Source: Hemerocallis citrina (lineage: Eukaryota; Streptophyta; Magnoliopsida; Asparagales; Asphodelaceae). Taken from it: a DNA stretch of 64,000 nucleotides. The stretch is taken from contig CM030360.1 in the NCBI GenBank assembly GCA_017893485.1, positions 5,134,467 through 5,198,466 of the forward strand, read 5' to 3'. Below, in pieces: positions 20,764 through 33,654 of the stretch; the stretch's first letter is position 1; each line of letters begins with the position of its first letter. The notes below the pieces were generated by a model. It ran no database searches and was not told the DNA's origin. It worked only from the letters and a program-made list of their open reading frames with translations. The position numbers and the translations under genes are program-made.

Positions 20764-22018
20764 CTATACTGCATGCGGTACCTGTACTTGCTGCTGCACT
20801 GTAGGACCCCCACCTTGAGGAACACCTTCAGAATCTGAATCTGAACCACAATCTGATTCTGAACTGGTTGTACTGTCTTGACCTGTGTGTCTGTCTTTGT
20901 ATAGGATATTTTCATTGAACATTACATTTTTGCTGTGAATGAACTTGTTATCCACAAAATTTCAAAGTCTGTAACCATACCGATAGCCGCCATAGCCAAT
21001 GAATACACACATTCTGGACTTAGAATCCAGTTTCTTCCTTTATTCCTTTTCAATTAGTAAATATGCAGTACAACCATAAACTTTCAACTGTGAATAATTG
21101 ACAGTTTTACCTGACCGTAATTCTTACGGAATGGCCCCATTAAGGGCACTAAATGAGCAACGGTTAATCAAGTACACTATTGTATCTACTGTAGTGGTCC
21201 AAAGATAGACGAGAAGATCCGCATGAAGTCTCATGCATCTCGTCCTTTCGAGTATCGTGCGGTTCACTCTTTCTGCTACACCATTCTCCTATGGAGTCTT
21301 AGGAACTGTTTTGATTCCTCTGATACCTTGCTTTGTCAAAAAGTCAACAAACTCTTTGCTTGTGTACTCACCTCCATTGCCTGACTTTATTGCTTTAACT
21401 TTGCTACCCGTCTCATTCTCAACTCTGGCCTTCCAAGCTTTGAATGCATCAAACACCTCTGATTTCTCGCGAATTACTTGAACCCAAACTTTATTTGTAG
21501 CATCATCAATGAATGTAACGAAGTATCTCTACCACCATATGAGTAATCCTGAGCTGGACCCCACATATCTGTATGTACCAACTTTAGCTTTCTAAGATTC
21601 TTTTCACGCCCACTCAACTGAAAGCTAACTGTTTTCTGTTTACCCATTACGCAATTCTCACAGAAATCCATCTCAACCTTCTTAAGACCCAGTAAAAGTT
21701 CCCTAGACAAAGTTACTTGACACCCTTTTCACCAAGGTGCCTCAGCTTGGCATGCCATAAAATCGAAGAAGAACTACCTACTGAGGTTGTAGCAATGATA
21801 TCACCTGAATTACCTCCTCTGAGTAAGTACAACGTGTCACCATACTTTCCTTTTGCCACCAACCTGGCACCTGTAATCACCTTCCATTCTCCATGCCCAA
21901 AAGTTGTTGTGAACCCTTCTTTATCTAGTTTACTAGTTGAGATTAAGTTCTTCTTCAAACTTGGAATATGTCTTGTGTCATTCAAGACCAATTGCCCACT
22001 ATTGCGACCATCACTCAC
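20764..22018 (-). pseudogene. Copia GAG-pre-integrase and integrase, broken
   Basis: Reading leftwards from 22018: ILWHAKLRHLGEKGVK and CENCVMGKQK form the HHCC zinc domain, then KLVHTDMWGPAQ has the first catalytic Asp. After shifts near 21712 and 21475, GNGGEYTSKEF and ENGVAERVNRTI cover the rest of the DDE core, and SRMCVFIGYGGYRYGYRL is the C-terminal domain. At least two frameshifts and three stops. The acidic Ser/Asp/Glu-rich linker (SSESDCGSDSDSEG) toward the RT follows. Confidence 0.88.
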
Positions 22019-23010
22019 ACTATGTCTCTACCTACAACTGGATATATTTGCCCATTGCCAACTGAAACTGCACCAAAATCACCTGTCATGTAATCTTCAA
22101 AAATATCCTTCATAGGGGTACAATGATAAGAAGCACCTAAGTCTATACACCAATCATCTTGTATAATATTAAATCTAGCAGATAAACAATATTCATCTAG
22201 ACTGTGTTCAATACTTACTACATTGGCTACCTGTGACCCTACTTGTGCTTTTTTATACTCCTCGCATTGGTCTCTCCTGTGTCTCGACTTTTTGTAGTAC
22301 CAACACTCACCTTTGCGATATCCGGTTCTTAACTTAGACCTGTGATTCCTGCTTTGCAAACTTACTCTATTGTTACTTCTACCACGGTTATCAACTGACA
22401 GCGCGACATTGCAAGGATATGATACCGAAGTCTCTCCATATCTCTTCCTCCTTGCATGCTCATTCATAATGCTGCTTATAACATTCTTTAGAGTTGTCGT
22501 ATCGGTCATGGGGCTTGTAACAGTCTGTTCTACTGTGCCGTAACTATCGGAAAGACTGGACAGCAACAACAACGATCATGCCTTCTCCTCAAACTTTAAA
22601 CCCAACGATTCCATCTGATTGTAAATCATACAGAAATTGTTGATGTGCTCTGCAACAGAACTCCTTTCCGAAAATTTCAAGTTAACCAACTTTTTTAGGT
22701 GTAGGATCTGGTTCGCTGCATTCAGTTTCTCAAACATATCTGTCAGGATCTCCATTCCCTCCTTCGTGATCTTTGCCTTCTCAATATGAAATAGCGACTT
22801 CCTACTCAGTGACAATTGAATCTGTCCAAGTGCTTTATGATTCAATCTATTCCAAGCTGCTAATGTAACCGGATCGACCTCCGACCCTTCTGGCTTCAAA
22901 CCAAACAATGGATCATCTAGATCCTTCTGTCGGAGATACGCAATCATTTGGATCTTCCACATTGTGAAATCTGTTCCATAAAACTCATTGACTCTACTCT
23001 TGTCCTCCAT
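22015..23010 (-). pseudogene. Copia gag and protease, one nonsense and active-site change
   Basis: Gag begins MEDKSRVNEFYGTDFTMWK just inside the primer site. A stop at 22576-22578 interrupts one otherwise continuous frame; copy B has a sense codon there. The zinc knuckle is degenerate (CWYYKKSRHRRDQC, second Cys replaced by Tyr). The protease motif reads WCIDLGASYHCTP, with Leu in place of Ser in the D-S-G triad. These changes would impair packaging and maturation. Confidence 0.88.
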
Positions 23011-23049
23011 CTCAATCAATGCTACCAACTTGGTACTCTGATATCACTT

Positions 23050-23695
23050 TGTTGAGTTTTAACTGCGGAACAACTCACCAACAAAGAAGCAAGAACAATA
23101 GAATTAAAAGCAAGAGAACAAAAAATAACCAAAAGCAACACATAAGAACACACAATATTTTTTTTAGGTTCACCCAATGCAATGGCTACTTTTCCGTGCA
23201 GAGGCACTCCCACGATTTTCACTAGAAATATGAAGAATAAGTTTACAAATCTCTCAAGAACTCACTGCCAAGGTGTAGGGCTTCTCTCTATCCCATCTCT
23301 CTCAATGAAGGCTGTTAGATCTTTCTTTTCTTTTCACTTAACCCTAAAATCGTACACAATACAATATATATAGGTTTACACAACTTCTAATCTCAACCGC
23401 TCATCAATCAGCGTCGCGACGGTCGATCGCAACATAGTGATAGTCGACCGGTTCATGCCTTCGACTGTCCTGGGTCCAACAGAGAGTGGATCGATCTATT
23501 GCCCGGTCGAACGGTCATTCCTTCAAGACTGTAGGGTCCAACAGAGACGGTCTACTGCACGGTTGACCGTACGTTTGCCTGTACATGTGCGGTCGATTGC
23601 AACTAGCATGCAACTGCTTGCTCCATCTTCGACTCCTCTTCTAGTCTGTCTTCTCCAACCCCATTATTGTGTATTTGGATCCATAAAACTTAACA
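23050..23695 (-). repeat. 5' LTR of Copia copy A
   Basis: 646 bp, followed on the minus strand by a primer site (GATATCAGAGTACCAAG) related to the usual TGGTATCAGAGC. GTCGAC-like motifs at 23415-23600 lie upstream, in the sense of transcription, of a TATATATA segment at about 23365. Confidence 0.9.
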
Positions 23696-23700
23696 AAACC

Positions 23701-24525
23701 CTAGTAATCAAAATTGGGTTGGAAAAGAATCTAACATTCTCTAAAATATTTGCTTCTTTGAAATCCCTAAATTTTCATACATACAAAATCAAGATATAAA
23801 TTCCTAAATTTCGTAAGAAATAGATCGAAAACCCCAACCTTAACAACTTGATTGCATCAATCAGAATAATAGAGACGAAGATGAAGATAAGAGTTGGATG
23901 AACCTTTGGATTTGTCGATCGAAACATGCGCCAATTTCTGTGCTCGATCGTGCCATGGCATTCGCACGCTCTCATCTTCCAGAATCTTCGAATTGGTTTG
24001 CGGGTTGCAGATTGCTGTAGGGCTAGGGTTTGAGAGGAGGAAGATGATCGAGGGAGAGGCGAATGACTTGGTGTTGGCGACTAGGGTTTGGGTTTGCCCT
24101 GTTGCGGCGGCACAATGGGAGGTCGACGGTGCAGGGGGAGCAGCAGCACATGGGGAGGTCGACGATGCATGGATCGGATTTTGGTGGGGATTGATTTGAT
24201 GATTTGGAATCCGAATTTGGGTAAGGATTGATTTTAGATTTGATGAACAAGATTATGGAGAATATGGTTTTGTTATTACTCCTAGTGGCACCAACTTTTA
24301 TTTTATACGAGTTGCACTTTTCTAAATAATTATGTTGTAAATAAATTTGAACTTTGAGGATATTATGATAACTGAAAACAACTGAGTAAATAGATGGTCA
24401 ATATAATTTTCAGTTAAAAATGAGTGGCTGAGATTAAATTAATCAAGTTGGGTTGTCTACAAATTGAATCGATTTATCTACAAATAACAAAACTCCAACT
24501 CTGTAATTATAGTATCAGGGATATG
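23701..24525. other. Duplicated flank between the Copia LTR and the LINE
   Basis: Matched by 36830 onward in copy B. Plus-strand (23894-24199) and minus-strand open frames exist and also occur in copy B, but I see no recognisable domain, and recent duplication alone explains the likeness. Confidence 0.6.
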
Positions 24526-25535
24526 AAGGTGAGAAGGTGTTTTTTTTTATCTAAACGGATAGAGTCCGAAGACTCCAGCCGATCAAAAAATATATTAAAA
24601 ATCAAGGTATGTACAACACGATACAGCAAAATAAATAAAAGTTTTACAAGGCGTAAAACCGATGCCTGGCAGCGCATGAAAACGCGAAAAAAAGCAATAA
24701 ACAACAATTAGCACAAGAAGGGAAATGGACAACGAAGCCGGCATTGCGTAGCCATGACAATACGGGCAGGAAGCAAAGCTCGGCGTGCCAATGGCGACGA
24801 AAGGAATCTCCGGGATGCCTGAAGACAGTCTAGCTGCGCGCAACTCGGCTCGATGCAGGAGAGGCGCCGAACGAAGAAACAGAACCTGTCAATCAACCAA
24901 ACTAGAAACCGGGCGAACAGCCCGAAGCAGCAATGAATCACACAGCCAGACCCCTAATAGGAGCCGGAAAAGAAGGGAAAATATCCCATTGAACTAAGAC
25001 TAGCTCAGACCAGTACCCCAGAAATCAATAAAGTAAGCTCAGAATGGCGCCGGCACACGCTAGCAGCAAAGCGCCGACACATAGAAGGAAGAAACAGCTA
25101 AAACATTACACACCAAGCCAGCACAACAAGCAGGGCATGAACTAGAATTAGCAAAACAGACCATCCAGTAAAAAAAAGAAAGCAAAACGTGATTAGTAGA
25201 GAATTAAACATACAAAGCTAGCCTTGACAAAATAGGGCCTGGGTCAGCCGAACCAGAGCTAAACAGACCAAATCGACCATCATGAAGGTCGCGGTCACTA
25301 CAAAAAGAATTTCGATTCAAACCAGCGGCAAAAGAAAAGAACCGACTACCGGCCACAATACCCAGCAGTCTGAATGAACAGACCCAGCAAAACTTTGCCT
25401 TAGCTCACAGCCGAGCTTAAGGACGCACAAAAGGTTAGCACCAAAAGTGGCTCAGAGGAGGCCCATAACAGAGAAGCCAAAACCCAAATTAGACCTGCGA
25501 TAAGAACACAACGATCAAAACTCCCAGCAAAAGAA

Positions 25536-28500
25536 TCATAAAGCATTAAGATTGTAAAGGCAGAGAACAGATTTCTCTAATCTATTATTGAGACAAGCGT
25601 CTCTATCTTGATTTTTAACATTCGAAGACCAAAATTTATAAAGGAATAAAAACTCATCAATCAAGAAAGAAATGGTGGCAGCTTTATTCGAGAACAGCCT
25701 ACGGTTTCTTTATAGCCACACAATCCAAATAATAATATGAACCGATAGATTCCAACCTTTGCAAAATCTAGGATGCAAGGTTGGAGAAGACCAACAAGAA
25801 CAAAGATTGGATGGTAAAGTTGGGTTTTCCCACGCTAGAGAAACAATCTTCCATAGAGGAGCGATAAAGGAGCAGCGAACAAAGAGATGATTATGATCTT
25901 CCGAAAAATCAGAGCACAACAGACAGAGTTGTCCCCAAGCTAGATTTCTTTTGTTAAGGACCTCAACCGTAAGCAGTTTATTGTTAAGGGCAAGCCAAGT
26001 ATTAATCTTGACCTTGAGAGGTGCACAAGATTTCCAGATGAAACTTGCTGAGGAAGATTTAATACCGCGAAAATTAAGAAAATTATAGAAAGATTTGACC
26101 GAGAAAGACCCGGAGGCTCCCCAACGCCACCCGATATCTTCAATGGGCTGCCACTCGAAGAGAGACAGAGCGTGCATAATCTCGAGAAGATCAGACATTA
26201 AGGGGGGAGACAGTTCCACAGAGAATGGGATAAACCATTGCCTAGTAGAGTGAACCCAGGAGAAAGAATCGGACACCGAGGCGTTCGGGTAGGAGGCGAG
26301 CTGGAAAAGGTTAGGATAGGCCGAGGAGAGTTTGGTCTTGCCTATCCAGAGATCTGTCCAGAATTTAGCTCTAGAGCCATCCACGCAGATACGATAAATA
26401 CCGCATTGGAAGGCTTCGGTGGACTTCCAAATGCCTTTCCTGAAAGGGGATGCATATCGATGGATAGGGGAGTGAAATACCCACCAAGGACGGTTAGAGA
26501 AGAAATACTCTTTGATACACTAAACCCAAGGAAGATGGTCAAGTTTATAGAATCTCCAGATCCATTTGCCTAATAGAGCAACATTATGGTCCTGCAGGTT
26601 TAAAACACCCAAGCCACCGCTAGCTTTCGAAGAACATATAAGTTTCCAGTTGCAAAGGTGAGAGCCTCTCTTAAAACTGGAAGAACCAGACCAGAAAAAA
26701 TTGCTTCTGATTTGGTCTAACCTCTTGATGACCCAGGAGGGAAGATAATAGAAAGACATCATATAGAGAGGGATAGCGGAGAGGACGGAATTGAGAAGGA
26801 CTAATCTCCCTCCGCGAGATAACAGTCTACCGGTCCAGAGATTGAGTCTGGCTTCGATTTTATCAATGAGGGGGATCCAGTCGGATTTGAGCAGTTTTCC
26901 CAATCTCAGCGGAATTCCGAAATAGGTAATGGGGAATTCCGCAATGTTGCAGTTGAAAAATTGGGAGATCTCGGATTGACGGCTGTGGTCACCTCCCAGC
27001 CAAATCACCGAGGACTTATGAAAATTGATGGAGAGACCCGAAGCCAACTCAAAACAATAAAGCAGGAGCTTAAGATTACGCAAAGAAGAGCGGTTCGGTT
27101 TAGAGAAAATTATAGTATCATCAGCATATTGCAAGTTAAGGATACCATCAAATTGCTGAGAGCGCCCCAGACCGTCAATAACGTTAGCTTCGCGAGCATT
27201 GCGAAGCAACTTACTGAAAATATCCGCAACCAAGGAGAATAGAAGGGAGGAGAGGGGGTCTCCCTGGTGAAGGCCGCATTTTATCTTAAATTTGTGGCCT
27301 TCAGATCCGTTGATAATGATAGAGGACGTACCTACGAACAGGCTAGATTTGATCCACGCAATCCATTTTGGGTCGAAGCCTCTATGAAGGAGAATGTCAA
27401 GAAGAAAATCCCAACTGACATTATCGTAAGCTTTTTGAAAATCTAGCTTAAGAAGGATACCTTCTGATTTGAAATGGTGGCAGAGGGAGATAATCTCCTG
27501 AGCTGAAGCGACGCTATCGAGAATGCAGTGGTCTTTGATAAAGCCGGATTGTGCCGGATCAATAAGGGGGGAAATGATAGTACTAAGACTAACGGCTAGG
27601 ACTTTCATGATGATTTTGAAAGAGGTGTTGATCAAACTAATAGGTCTGAAGTCCGCTAGCATATGAGCCCCCGCCATTTTAGGGATGAGAATAATATGCG
27701 CATAGTTGATACGGTCGAAGGAGAAGGAACCCCGGAACAGGTCTTGGAAAAGAACGAAGAGGTCATCCTTGAGCCAGGACCAGAACTTTTGAAAGAAAAA
27801 AGCCGGGAAACCGTCCGATCCAGGCGCCGAATCTCCTTTTAAAGCGAAGACAACAGATTTGATCTCTTCCATGGAGAAAGGAGCCTCAAAAGAGGATAGA
27901 TCAAAGAGCTGTGGGCCATATAGTTGTTGCCAATCAAGGACAATCTGACGAGGTTTTGGCGATCCGATAAGCTCTTTATAGAAGGAAAGAAAAGCCTGAT
28001 GGATTTCCGTTTCATTGTGGAGATCCACACCGTTATTTTGGATCAATGAGATACGGTTACATCGTTGCCTATGAGAAGCAAAATGATGAAAAAATGCGGT
28101 GTTCCCATCTCCCTCCTTCAGCCATTTAACCCTGGCTCTTTGAGCCCATTTGGTATGGTCCTGAAGGAGGAAGTCAGCGTACTCACGCTTGCAAGCTAAG
28201 CACTCGTCCCGCGCAGCAACAGATAAGGTACCTTGCTCTTCCATAACATCGAATGCTTCAATGGAAGCAAGGAGAAAGCTTTTAAGAAAATTGGAGTTGG
28301 CTTGCCTTTCTCGGCGCCAGATCTTACATCCATGTTTAATGGCATGTAGCTCAAGGAGGAGGTTGCCAAGACCGGAAGATCCCGTGACCGAGGCGAGGCA
28401 TTCCTCAACCAAGTTAACAAAAATCTGGTCTTGGAGCCAAAACTTTTCAAAGCGGAATTGGTGATGATGAGGGAAGTGGAAGTTAGAGTATGGAGCGATG

Positions 28501-29180
28501 GGAGCATGGTCAGATGACGGATTGGGAAGGGCTTTGGCGAAAGAGTTGTGGAATTTGGAAAACCAAGAATGGGAAACGAGGAATCGATCCAGTTTGGCTA
28601 AGATAGGGGGAGATCGCTGGTTGGACCAAGTGAAAACTCTCCCGTTAATCGGAATGTCGATTAACTGGAGATCTCTGATACAATCATTAAAGATGCAGGA
28701 TTGGGAGAAGGAGGCACCCGGGTTCGACCTTTCGGACGCAAACGTGGTAACGTTGAAATCTCCACAAAAGAAACAGAGACCATGAACGAAATTGTGTAAC
28801 GATTGGAATTCGGTCCAAAAAAGAGACCAACGCTACGACGAAGAAGGGCCGTAAACCGAAATCACTGTCAGAATGCAATTGAGAACCGTCCAGTGCAATT
28901 GAACAATCAAGAAAAAGTTCATGTGGTGAACCGAGATAAGGGAGAAAACCGATTCCTTGAAGCTCAGGAGGATCCCTCCCTTCGCGCCAATAGAATACAA
29001 AGAGATCCATCTAGCGATGGAGGAGCCTCCTAACGCTCGGAAAAGGTGAGGGGAGGGCGATTCTATTTTGGATTCCTGAATAGAAATGAGGTCACAATGG
29101 GAGGAAGCAATAAGGTCAAATATGGTTCTTTTTTTAACGGGGCAATTGAGGCCCCGGATATTCCAAGAGATACTAATCAT
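25536..29180 (-). pseudogene. LINE ORF2 (endonuclease / reverse transcriptase), three in-frame stops
   Basis: From ATG at 29180 (MISISWNIRGLNCPV) one frame of about 1214 codons runs to TGA at 25536. It is interrupted only by stops at 28833, 26520 and 25710, with no frameshift. The AP-endonuclease domain shows ISWNIRGLN, ISIQESK, CGDFNVTTF and SDHAPI. The RT core shows DSAPGSDGFPAFFFQKFW, FRPISLINTSFKIIMKVLA, QSGFIKDHCILDSV, LKLDFQKAYDNVSWDFL, GLHQGDPLSSLLF and the catalytic LQYADDTIIF. After it come YFGIPLRLGKL, WTGRLLSRGGRLVLLNSVL and the zf-RVT region (CAPLKVKINTW, CLLCSDFSEDHNHLFVRC). ORF2 nicks the target and primes reverse transcription there. Three stops and no indel suggest fairly recent inactivation. 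Confidence 0.93.
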
Positions 29181-29667
29181 CGGAGACGGAATGCTCCCGG
29201 AATCTAAAACGTTCTTTAAGTCTAAAAGTACAAATTGGGCAAGCGGAATCTGATGTAAAAAGGAAACCCAACGATTGAGCAATGGACTCCATCTCACCAT
29301 CAGAGAAAGAGTCGAAAGGATGGTAGAAGGAACCTAACAGAACGTTAGAGGGGGAGGAATGGTGGGCTTGGGGAGAGGGCGTTGCACCTAAGGGGGAAGA
29401 GTTAGTGCGTGCCATATTCAGCGCCAACAAACGTGCACTAGAGCGAATAACTCGATGCGACCAGCAGTTCGGCGAGGAGGAACAAGGAGGCGAGACCTGC
29501 CGGCTTTCGCTAGCAAGGGGAACGGGGGGTAGGGGAATGTCTAGGATTAAGGAGACCGGAGGAGAGTTAAATAGAGAGATAGAGTTGGATATCAACAACT
29601 CCGAGACCCGCCGATACGGTGATACGGGGAGAACCTCGGGAGACTGAGCCCTCCGATGTCCTCGAAC

Positions 29668-31671
29668 CTAGGCCAACGTATCAGGCGAAAGCCAAATTAG
29701 AGAAATAGAAAAGAGGGAATGCAGTCGCAAGGCCCAAGCAGGCCTTCGCGGCGGAACCACAAAAACAGCAGCCGCACCACCAAGAATATAGAAATGCAAC
29801 AGGAAATCTACAGAAATAACAAGAACAAGCATCGAGGAAACTGAACAAAATAAACACGATACCTGTTTGGATGCTTGCGCGGCCTGTAGATCAGCAACAT
29901 CCTCTTGAAGCAAGTCATCTTGATCAACCCAATCCAGAGCCTTAGGGTGGGAAGAAATCTTAGCAGGGTTCGCGATAGGGGAAGAAAGAGACGCGCTGTC
30001 GGTGGGGAAATGCGCCAATTTTTGAAATCGGTCCCAGTCCGAGGCAAAAGAAGGATTAGGATCCCAAGTGGGCCAATGATCAGCAATGGAAGCTGTGGGA
30101 GCAGTAGCCGGAACACACTTGATGGGGGACGGGCCTTTGGGAAGAGACTGAGAAGGCGACGGCAGCGACACAATGGAGGGAGCAGGAGACAGACCCTTAG
30201 ATGCCGACTGGGAGGCACGCTCAGGGTTGATCCAGACTAAGTTTGGCGCCTTGGACGGCGAAATTTTCACGGGGCTAGGCATAGAGAAAGGTTTGCAATG
30301 CTGAGGCGCCGCTCTCCTAGCCGGGGGTTTAGCAGAAGCTTTTCCAATAGCGATCTCAACCTTAGTCGCCGTCGAAGAGCCAGGTTGAAAAACTGGAGGA
30401 GGCTCGAGAAGAAATGAAGACCCAGAGGTTCCCGAAGGGGGAGCAGAATCGTGGTATTGAACCGATACAGTGAAGGCAGAAATACCATCATTCAGACAGT
30501 AAGCCTCCACACAATCTTTTCTATTGGGACAACGGAACAGAGCTTCAACTTGCAGGCTGCCTGATGCAAGCCTAGCGCATGAAGACAAGCTAACAAGTTC
30601 CCCAATACATTTGGTCATAGGGGCAACCAATTTCATAGAATCACAGAAGGGGGGTAGACCCACAATAAAAACCTTGGTAGGCACCGGGTCCAAGGATGAG
30701 GAGGGAGAGGTGGTAAGGACCCACTTGCGAATCGCTAAGGAGATGGAGCCGATCGCAAGGGAGGAGTTAGCACAAAGATCATCGAGAATCTTGGAAGAAG
30801 GGCATTGGATGATAGCGTCTCCATTCGAGCAAGAGTAAAGTACCCAATTCCACTCTCAAACATTACAAGAGTTGCCAAGAAAAGCATTGAGAGTGTAGAA
30901 AGGGATCGAACCACCGAGGAAGGAGATGGCTCCGTAATTGCTGAAAAATTTCAATCTTTCCGACAGCTCTGTGTTCGGAAAGAAGACTGCACCACTATCG
31001 GTTTCACCGAAGGAGGCGGAGGGGCAACGAAAACATCGACAGCCGAAGTAAGAGGAACCGGGAGGCGAGAGGCAATAGAGGAAGTAGGGAGAAGAGGGGA
31101 TAAGGAAGCGACTTTCTTTTTCTTCGGCTTAGCTGTTGGCATGTCTGCCAGTTTACGTTGCAAGGCCGGAAAATCAAGAGCGGAAAGCACCTGGTCGGCG
31201 ATCGGAACACCAACGAAAAGACCCAGGGTTTTTGGAGGGCAAAATAGCGATGACGCGCATGGCCTTCCTTAAGGCAGAACAGGCATTTCATCTTAGCACT
31301 GCAAGAAAACTTCAAGTGGCCCTTTTGCAGACACCGGAAGCAGGTGGAAGAGGAGAGGAGAGAAGAAAATTGAGAAGTGTTGGAAGATGAAGCGTTAGTG
31401 CTGGCAATAGGGCGGGAGAGCAAGAGTCTCGGAAAATGGATCAGTTGGTACTAAACAATCCAGGGCTAGCAGACCCAGTCCCCAAATAAGGCCCAGAGCC
31501 AGAGGGCCGCTGGGAAAAAGAGGCCTTCAATTTATTATTATTAATTTTTTTAACAACCTCTACCCATGACAATTCCATGGGTCGCTCGGAAGAACAAGCC
31601 CACCAAAAGCAGAACTTGACACAAGGGGGGATAGGTAGTAATGGCGGCAGAGAGAGCGCCGCCGTCAACAA
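29668..31671 (-). pseudogene. LINE ORF1 (nucleic-acid-binding protein), frameshifted
   Basis: Begins at or near 31671 with a frame containing PMELSWVEVVKKINNNKL. A shift near 31440 leads to paired zinc knuckles CFRCLQKGHLKFSC and CLFCLKEGHARHR (about 31345-31240). A second shift leads to a proline-rich VDVFVAPPPPSVKP segment, and the original frame resumes upstream of 30693 (VPTKVFIVGLPPFCDSM, then Pro/Ser-rich low complexity to 29668). This is the layout of plant L1 ORF1 with knuckles before the RNA-binding domain. At least two frameshifts make it non-functional. Confidence 0.8.
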
Positions 31672-32364
31672 TCCTGCCCAGCGAGAGGCAAGGAGGAGTG
31701 AAAGCTCCGCGGCAAGGGGGGAAGAGAAGAAAGAGGGCGGGAGAATAGGACTGAAAATCCAGTAAAAATCTGGAAAAGGAGATCAAAGGACCTCAGAGAA
31801 AAGAAGATCGGAATCGCAAGTAAAATGCCCCACAATCACAACCAAATTCAAACAAAACCAGACAACCAAGAGTAGACTAGACCAGCAATAATCAACAATG
31901 CAGTAAAACAACTTACAGTGATCGGTAGCGAAGAAAAAAGGAAACCGCGATACGAAAAAAACTTCTAACGGAAGGCTCACGAAGATGGGAAGGACCAGCA
32001 CGGGAATAGAGCAACAGGCTGACAGGACGAACCAGCGAAACACCATCCACGGAAGAGAAGACACACGAGACGGAGAGAAGGGGAGGAAGACAACCGCACT
32101 GGAGAAGCGCCGACCACCAGGAAGCAGAGAGAGAGCGACCGGGGAGGGGGGGGAATGAAGAGGGTTTGAAGAATACTCGAAGGCGAACAAAATTAATGAA
32201 GAGGAGACTAGGAAAGGATGGAAGATCTCGCCGGATCTGAGCTGGGGGGGGGGGGAGAAAGTTGAGGATGTTTCTTTCTTTTATAGCTCATGCTTATTGT
32301 ACACGCCCAAATTCAAAAAATAATTAACTCACAAGAAGGAAAGCTCACAAGGTGAGAAGGTGTT

Positions 32365-33165
32365 AGAATTCCTTTACTTTTTCCCCCAGATTCCAAAACA
32401 AACCGCCCTCTCATGCGTGACACGCACACACTCCCTCCTTGGTTCGGGCATAAATAGGAGGATTTTGACTATTGTAATGGCATCTTTGCCTCTCGTGTTT
32501 GGCGTTGTGGTGGAGATGTTAGCGTGCGAGTGAGCTTATAGTTTCTGAGCGAGTAATTGAAAACATTGCCCCCACATTTGGTTATGGCTTGACCAAATTA
32601 TTTGGGGTACCAAGGTACCCGCCCACCCCTGTGCGCGCGAAAATTACCCCCATTGTATGTAACATTATTAAAGGGCTAGAGAGGGCCTTAGGGTAAATGT
32701 GGATCTACTTTATTATATTGCCCTCCTACTGTTCGGGTTAATGAAGAGTGAACCAGGGAGATATTTCTTATTCCCTTCTTTCCTTTTTCATATCTGTAAT
32801 CCTCCATTCTCAAGAACCTAAAATAATTGATCTTTGGTTGTCTGACTTGCGGTTCAATCGTTGGCGGTTCCTATTTTTCTTTTCTCAAAGAACTCCAAGC
32901 TTTGTTGCTTTCGACCTCTACAGCGCTTGCTTCCAGCTCCTCCTTCCCTTCCTCCTTTGCTCCTCCATGTTCCTATCCTGCTATTCTGTGTTTGCCCTCC
33001 TCCGAGGCAGCTATGTTGAAGTCGTTCTCCTCAAACAAGCCTTTAATCTTCATCATTCTTTAAGGCAAAAATTGGTAGAGGGTTCCGGTATGTTATCTTA
33101 AAGGTTCAAAGGGAAGAAAGCAAGGACATATTTGAATAATCTCTTTTGCAAAGCTTCGCCTTTTA
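32365..33165. other. Duplicated segment X, copy 1
   Basis: Matches 37800-39300 apart from a Mutator-like insertion there and a roughly 70-bp difference near 32606-32668. Open frames at 32748-33101 are Ser/Pro-rich, and a small length difference (GTGTTTGCCC against GTGTGCCC) changes the frame in copy B, so I do not call a gene. Confidence 0.6.
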
Positions 33166-33654
33166 TCAATGTTGTTGCTTTTTCCTGATGTGGGAGTAAT
33201 CAGTTGATAAGTTATTTTTATGGAGAAAGCATACAATTTGGATGTCGATCATATCTAAATTGTGATAGCTGAAGTCTCCTTGATATGAATCTGAACCATT
33301 GAGAACGTATGGATCTGGATTGGACGGCTGAGATGTCGCCGATGAACTTGCACAACGTCTGAACACCAGGATTTGCCCCGGCGAAAGACCCTTTGATGCT
33401 CAAGTCAGTAACTTAAAAAAAGAGATGAATTTTGGTGGAAAAAGTTGATTATTGGATAATGATGGAGGCGGAGAGTACTTATAGCATAGGAGTTAGTTTC
33501 ACAAGATAGACATAAATAGTATCCTTTTGGGTTTAACCTCCAAATTCCAGGGTGTGGGATAGAATTAGTTACTAACCTTGCTTAAGATAAAGGATTTGAT
33601 CTGATAGCTTTTAATTAGCTGGGAATCCTTCCTGTTGGGTTATTAATTAGCCTA
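33166..33654 (-). mobile_element. LTR-like fragment in segment X
   Basis: Read on the minus strand, a TATA-like GCTATAAGTACT is followed by ACTTGAGCATCAAAGGGTC, GCCGGGGCAAATCCTGG and a CATCGGCGACATCTCAGCCG stretch. This arrangement is familiar from R/U5 regions of plant LTR retrotransposons. Ends are not resolved. Present again at 39303-39791. Confidence 0.4.

Larger units (their letters stand above)
18098..23695 (-). mobile_element. Full-length dead Ty1/Copia element (copy A)
   Basis: 5.6 kb with LTRs at both ends (18098-about 18785 and 23050-23695; TGTTGAG on the plus strand) and a perfect AAACC duplication at 18093-18097 and 23696-23700. Reading on the minus strand the order is LTR, methionine-tRNA primer site, gag, protease, integrase, reverse transcriptase, RNase H, polypurine tract, LTR: the Copia order. 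All coding parts carry stops or frameshifts. Its left half is unique; 20557 onward is duplicated at 33677. Confidence 0.93.
24542..32348 (-). mobile_element. L1-type LINE, near full length, 7.8 kb
   Basis: Perfect 16-bp duplication AAGGTGAGAAGGTGTT at 24526-24541 and 32349-32364. The left end on the plus strand is a T run (short poly-A tail on the minus strand). Order on the minus strand: 5' leader (32348-31672), ORF1 with two zinc knuckles, ORF2 with endonuclease, reverse transcriptase and C-terminal zinc domain, 3' leader, poly-A. The duplicated copy at 37540-37580 is an uninterrupted empty site. Confidence 0.94.
20557..33654. repeat. Tandem duplication, copy A (includes the later LINE)
   Basis: From inside the Copia element through its right LTR, flank and the segment ending TAATTAGCCTA, this block is matched in the same order by 33677-39791. 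Without the LINE and its extra target copy it is about 5.28 kb. Confidence 0.88.

Noticed and set aside
23894..24199. About 100-codon frame preserved in both duplicated copies (also 37036-37329)
   Set aside because: The copies share it because the DNA was duplicated recently. No domain, no start context and competing frames on the other strand.
28198..31390. Plus-strand frames across the LINE (for example 28189-28464, 30805-31272)
   Set aside because: They are antisense shadows of ORF1 and ORF2, which carry the recognisable motifs.
32748..33101. 117-codon frame resembling a signal or transit peptide
   Set aside because: Composition is pyrimidine-driven (Ser, Phe, Leu, Pro), and a small length difference in copy B shifts the frame, so it is not under coding constraint.
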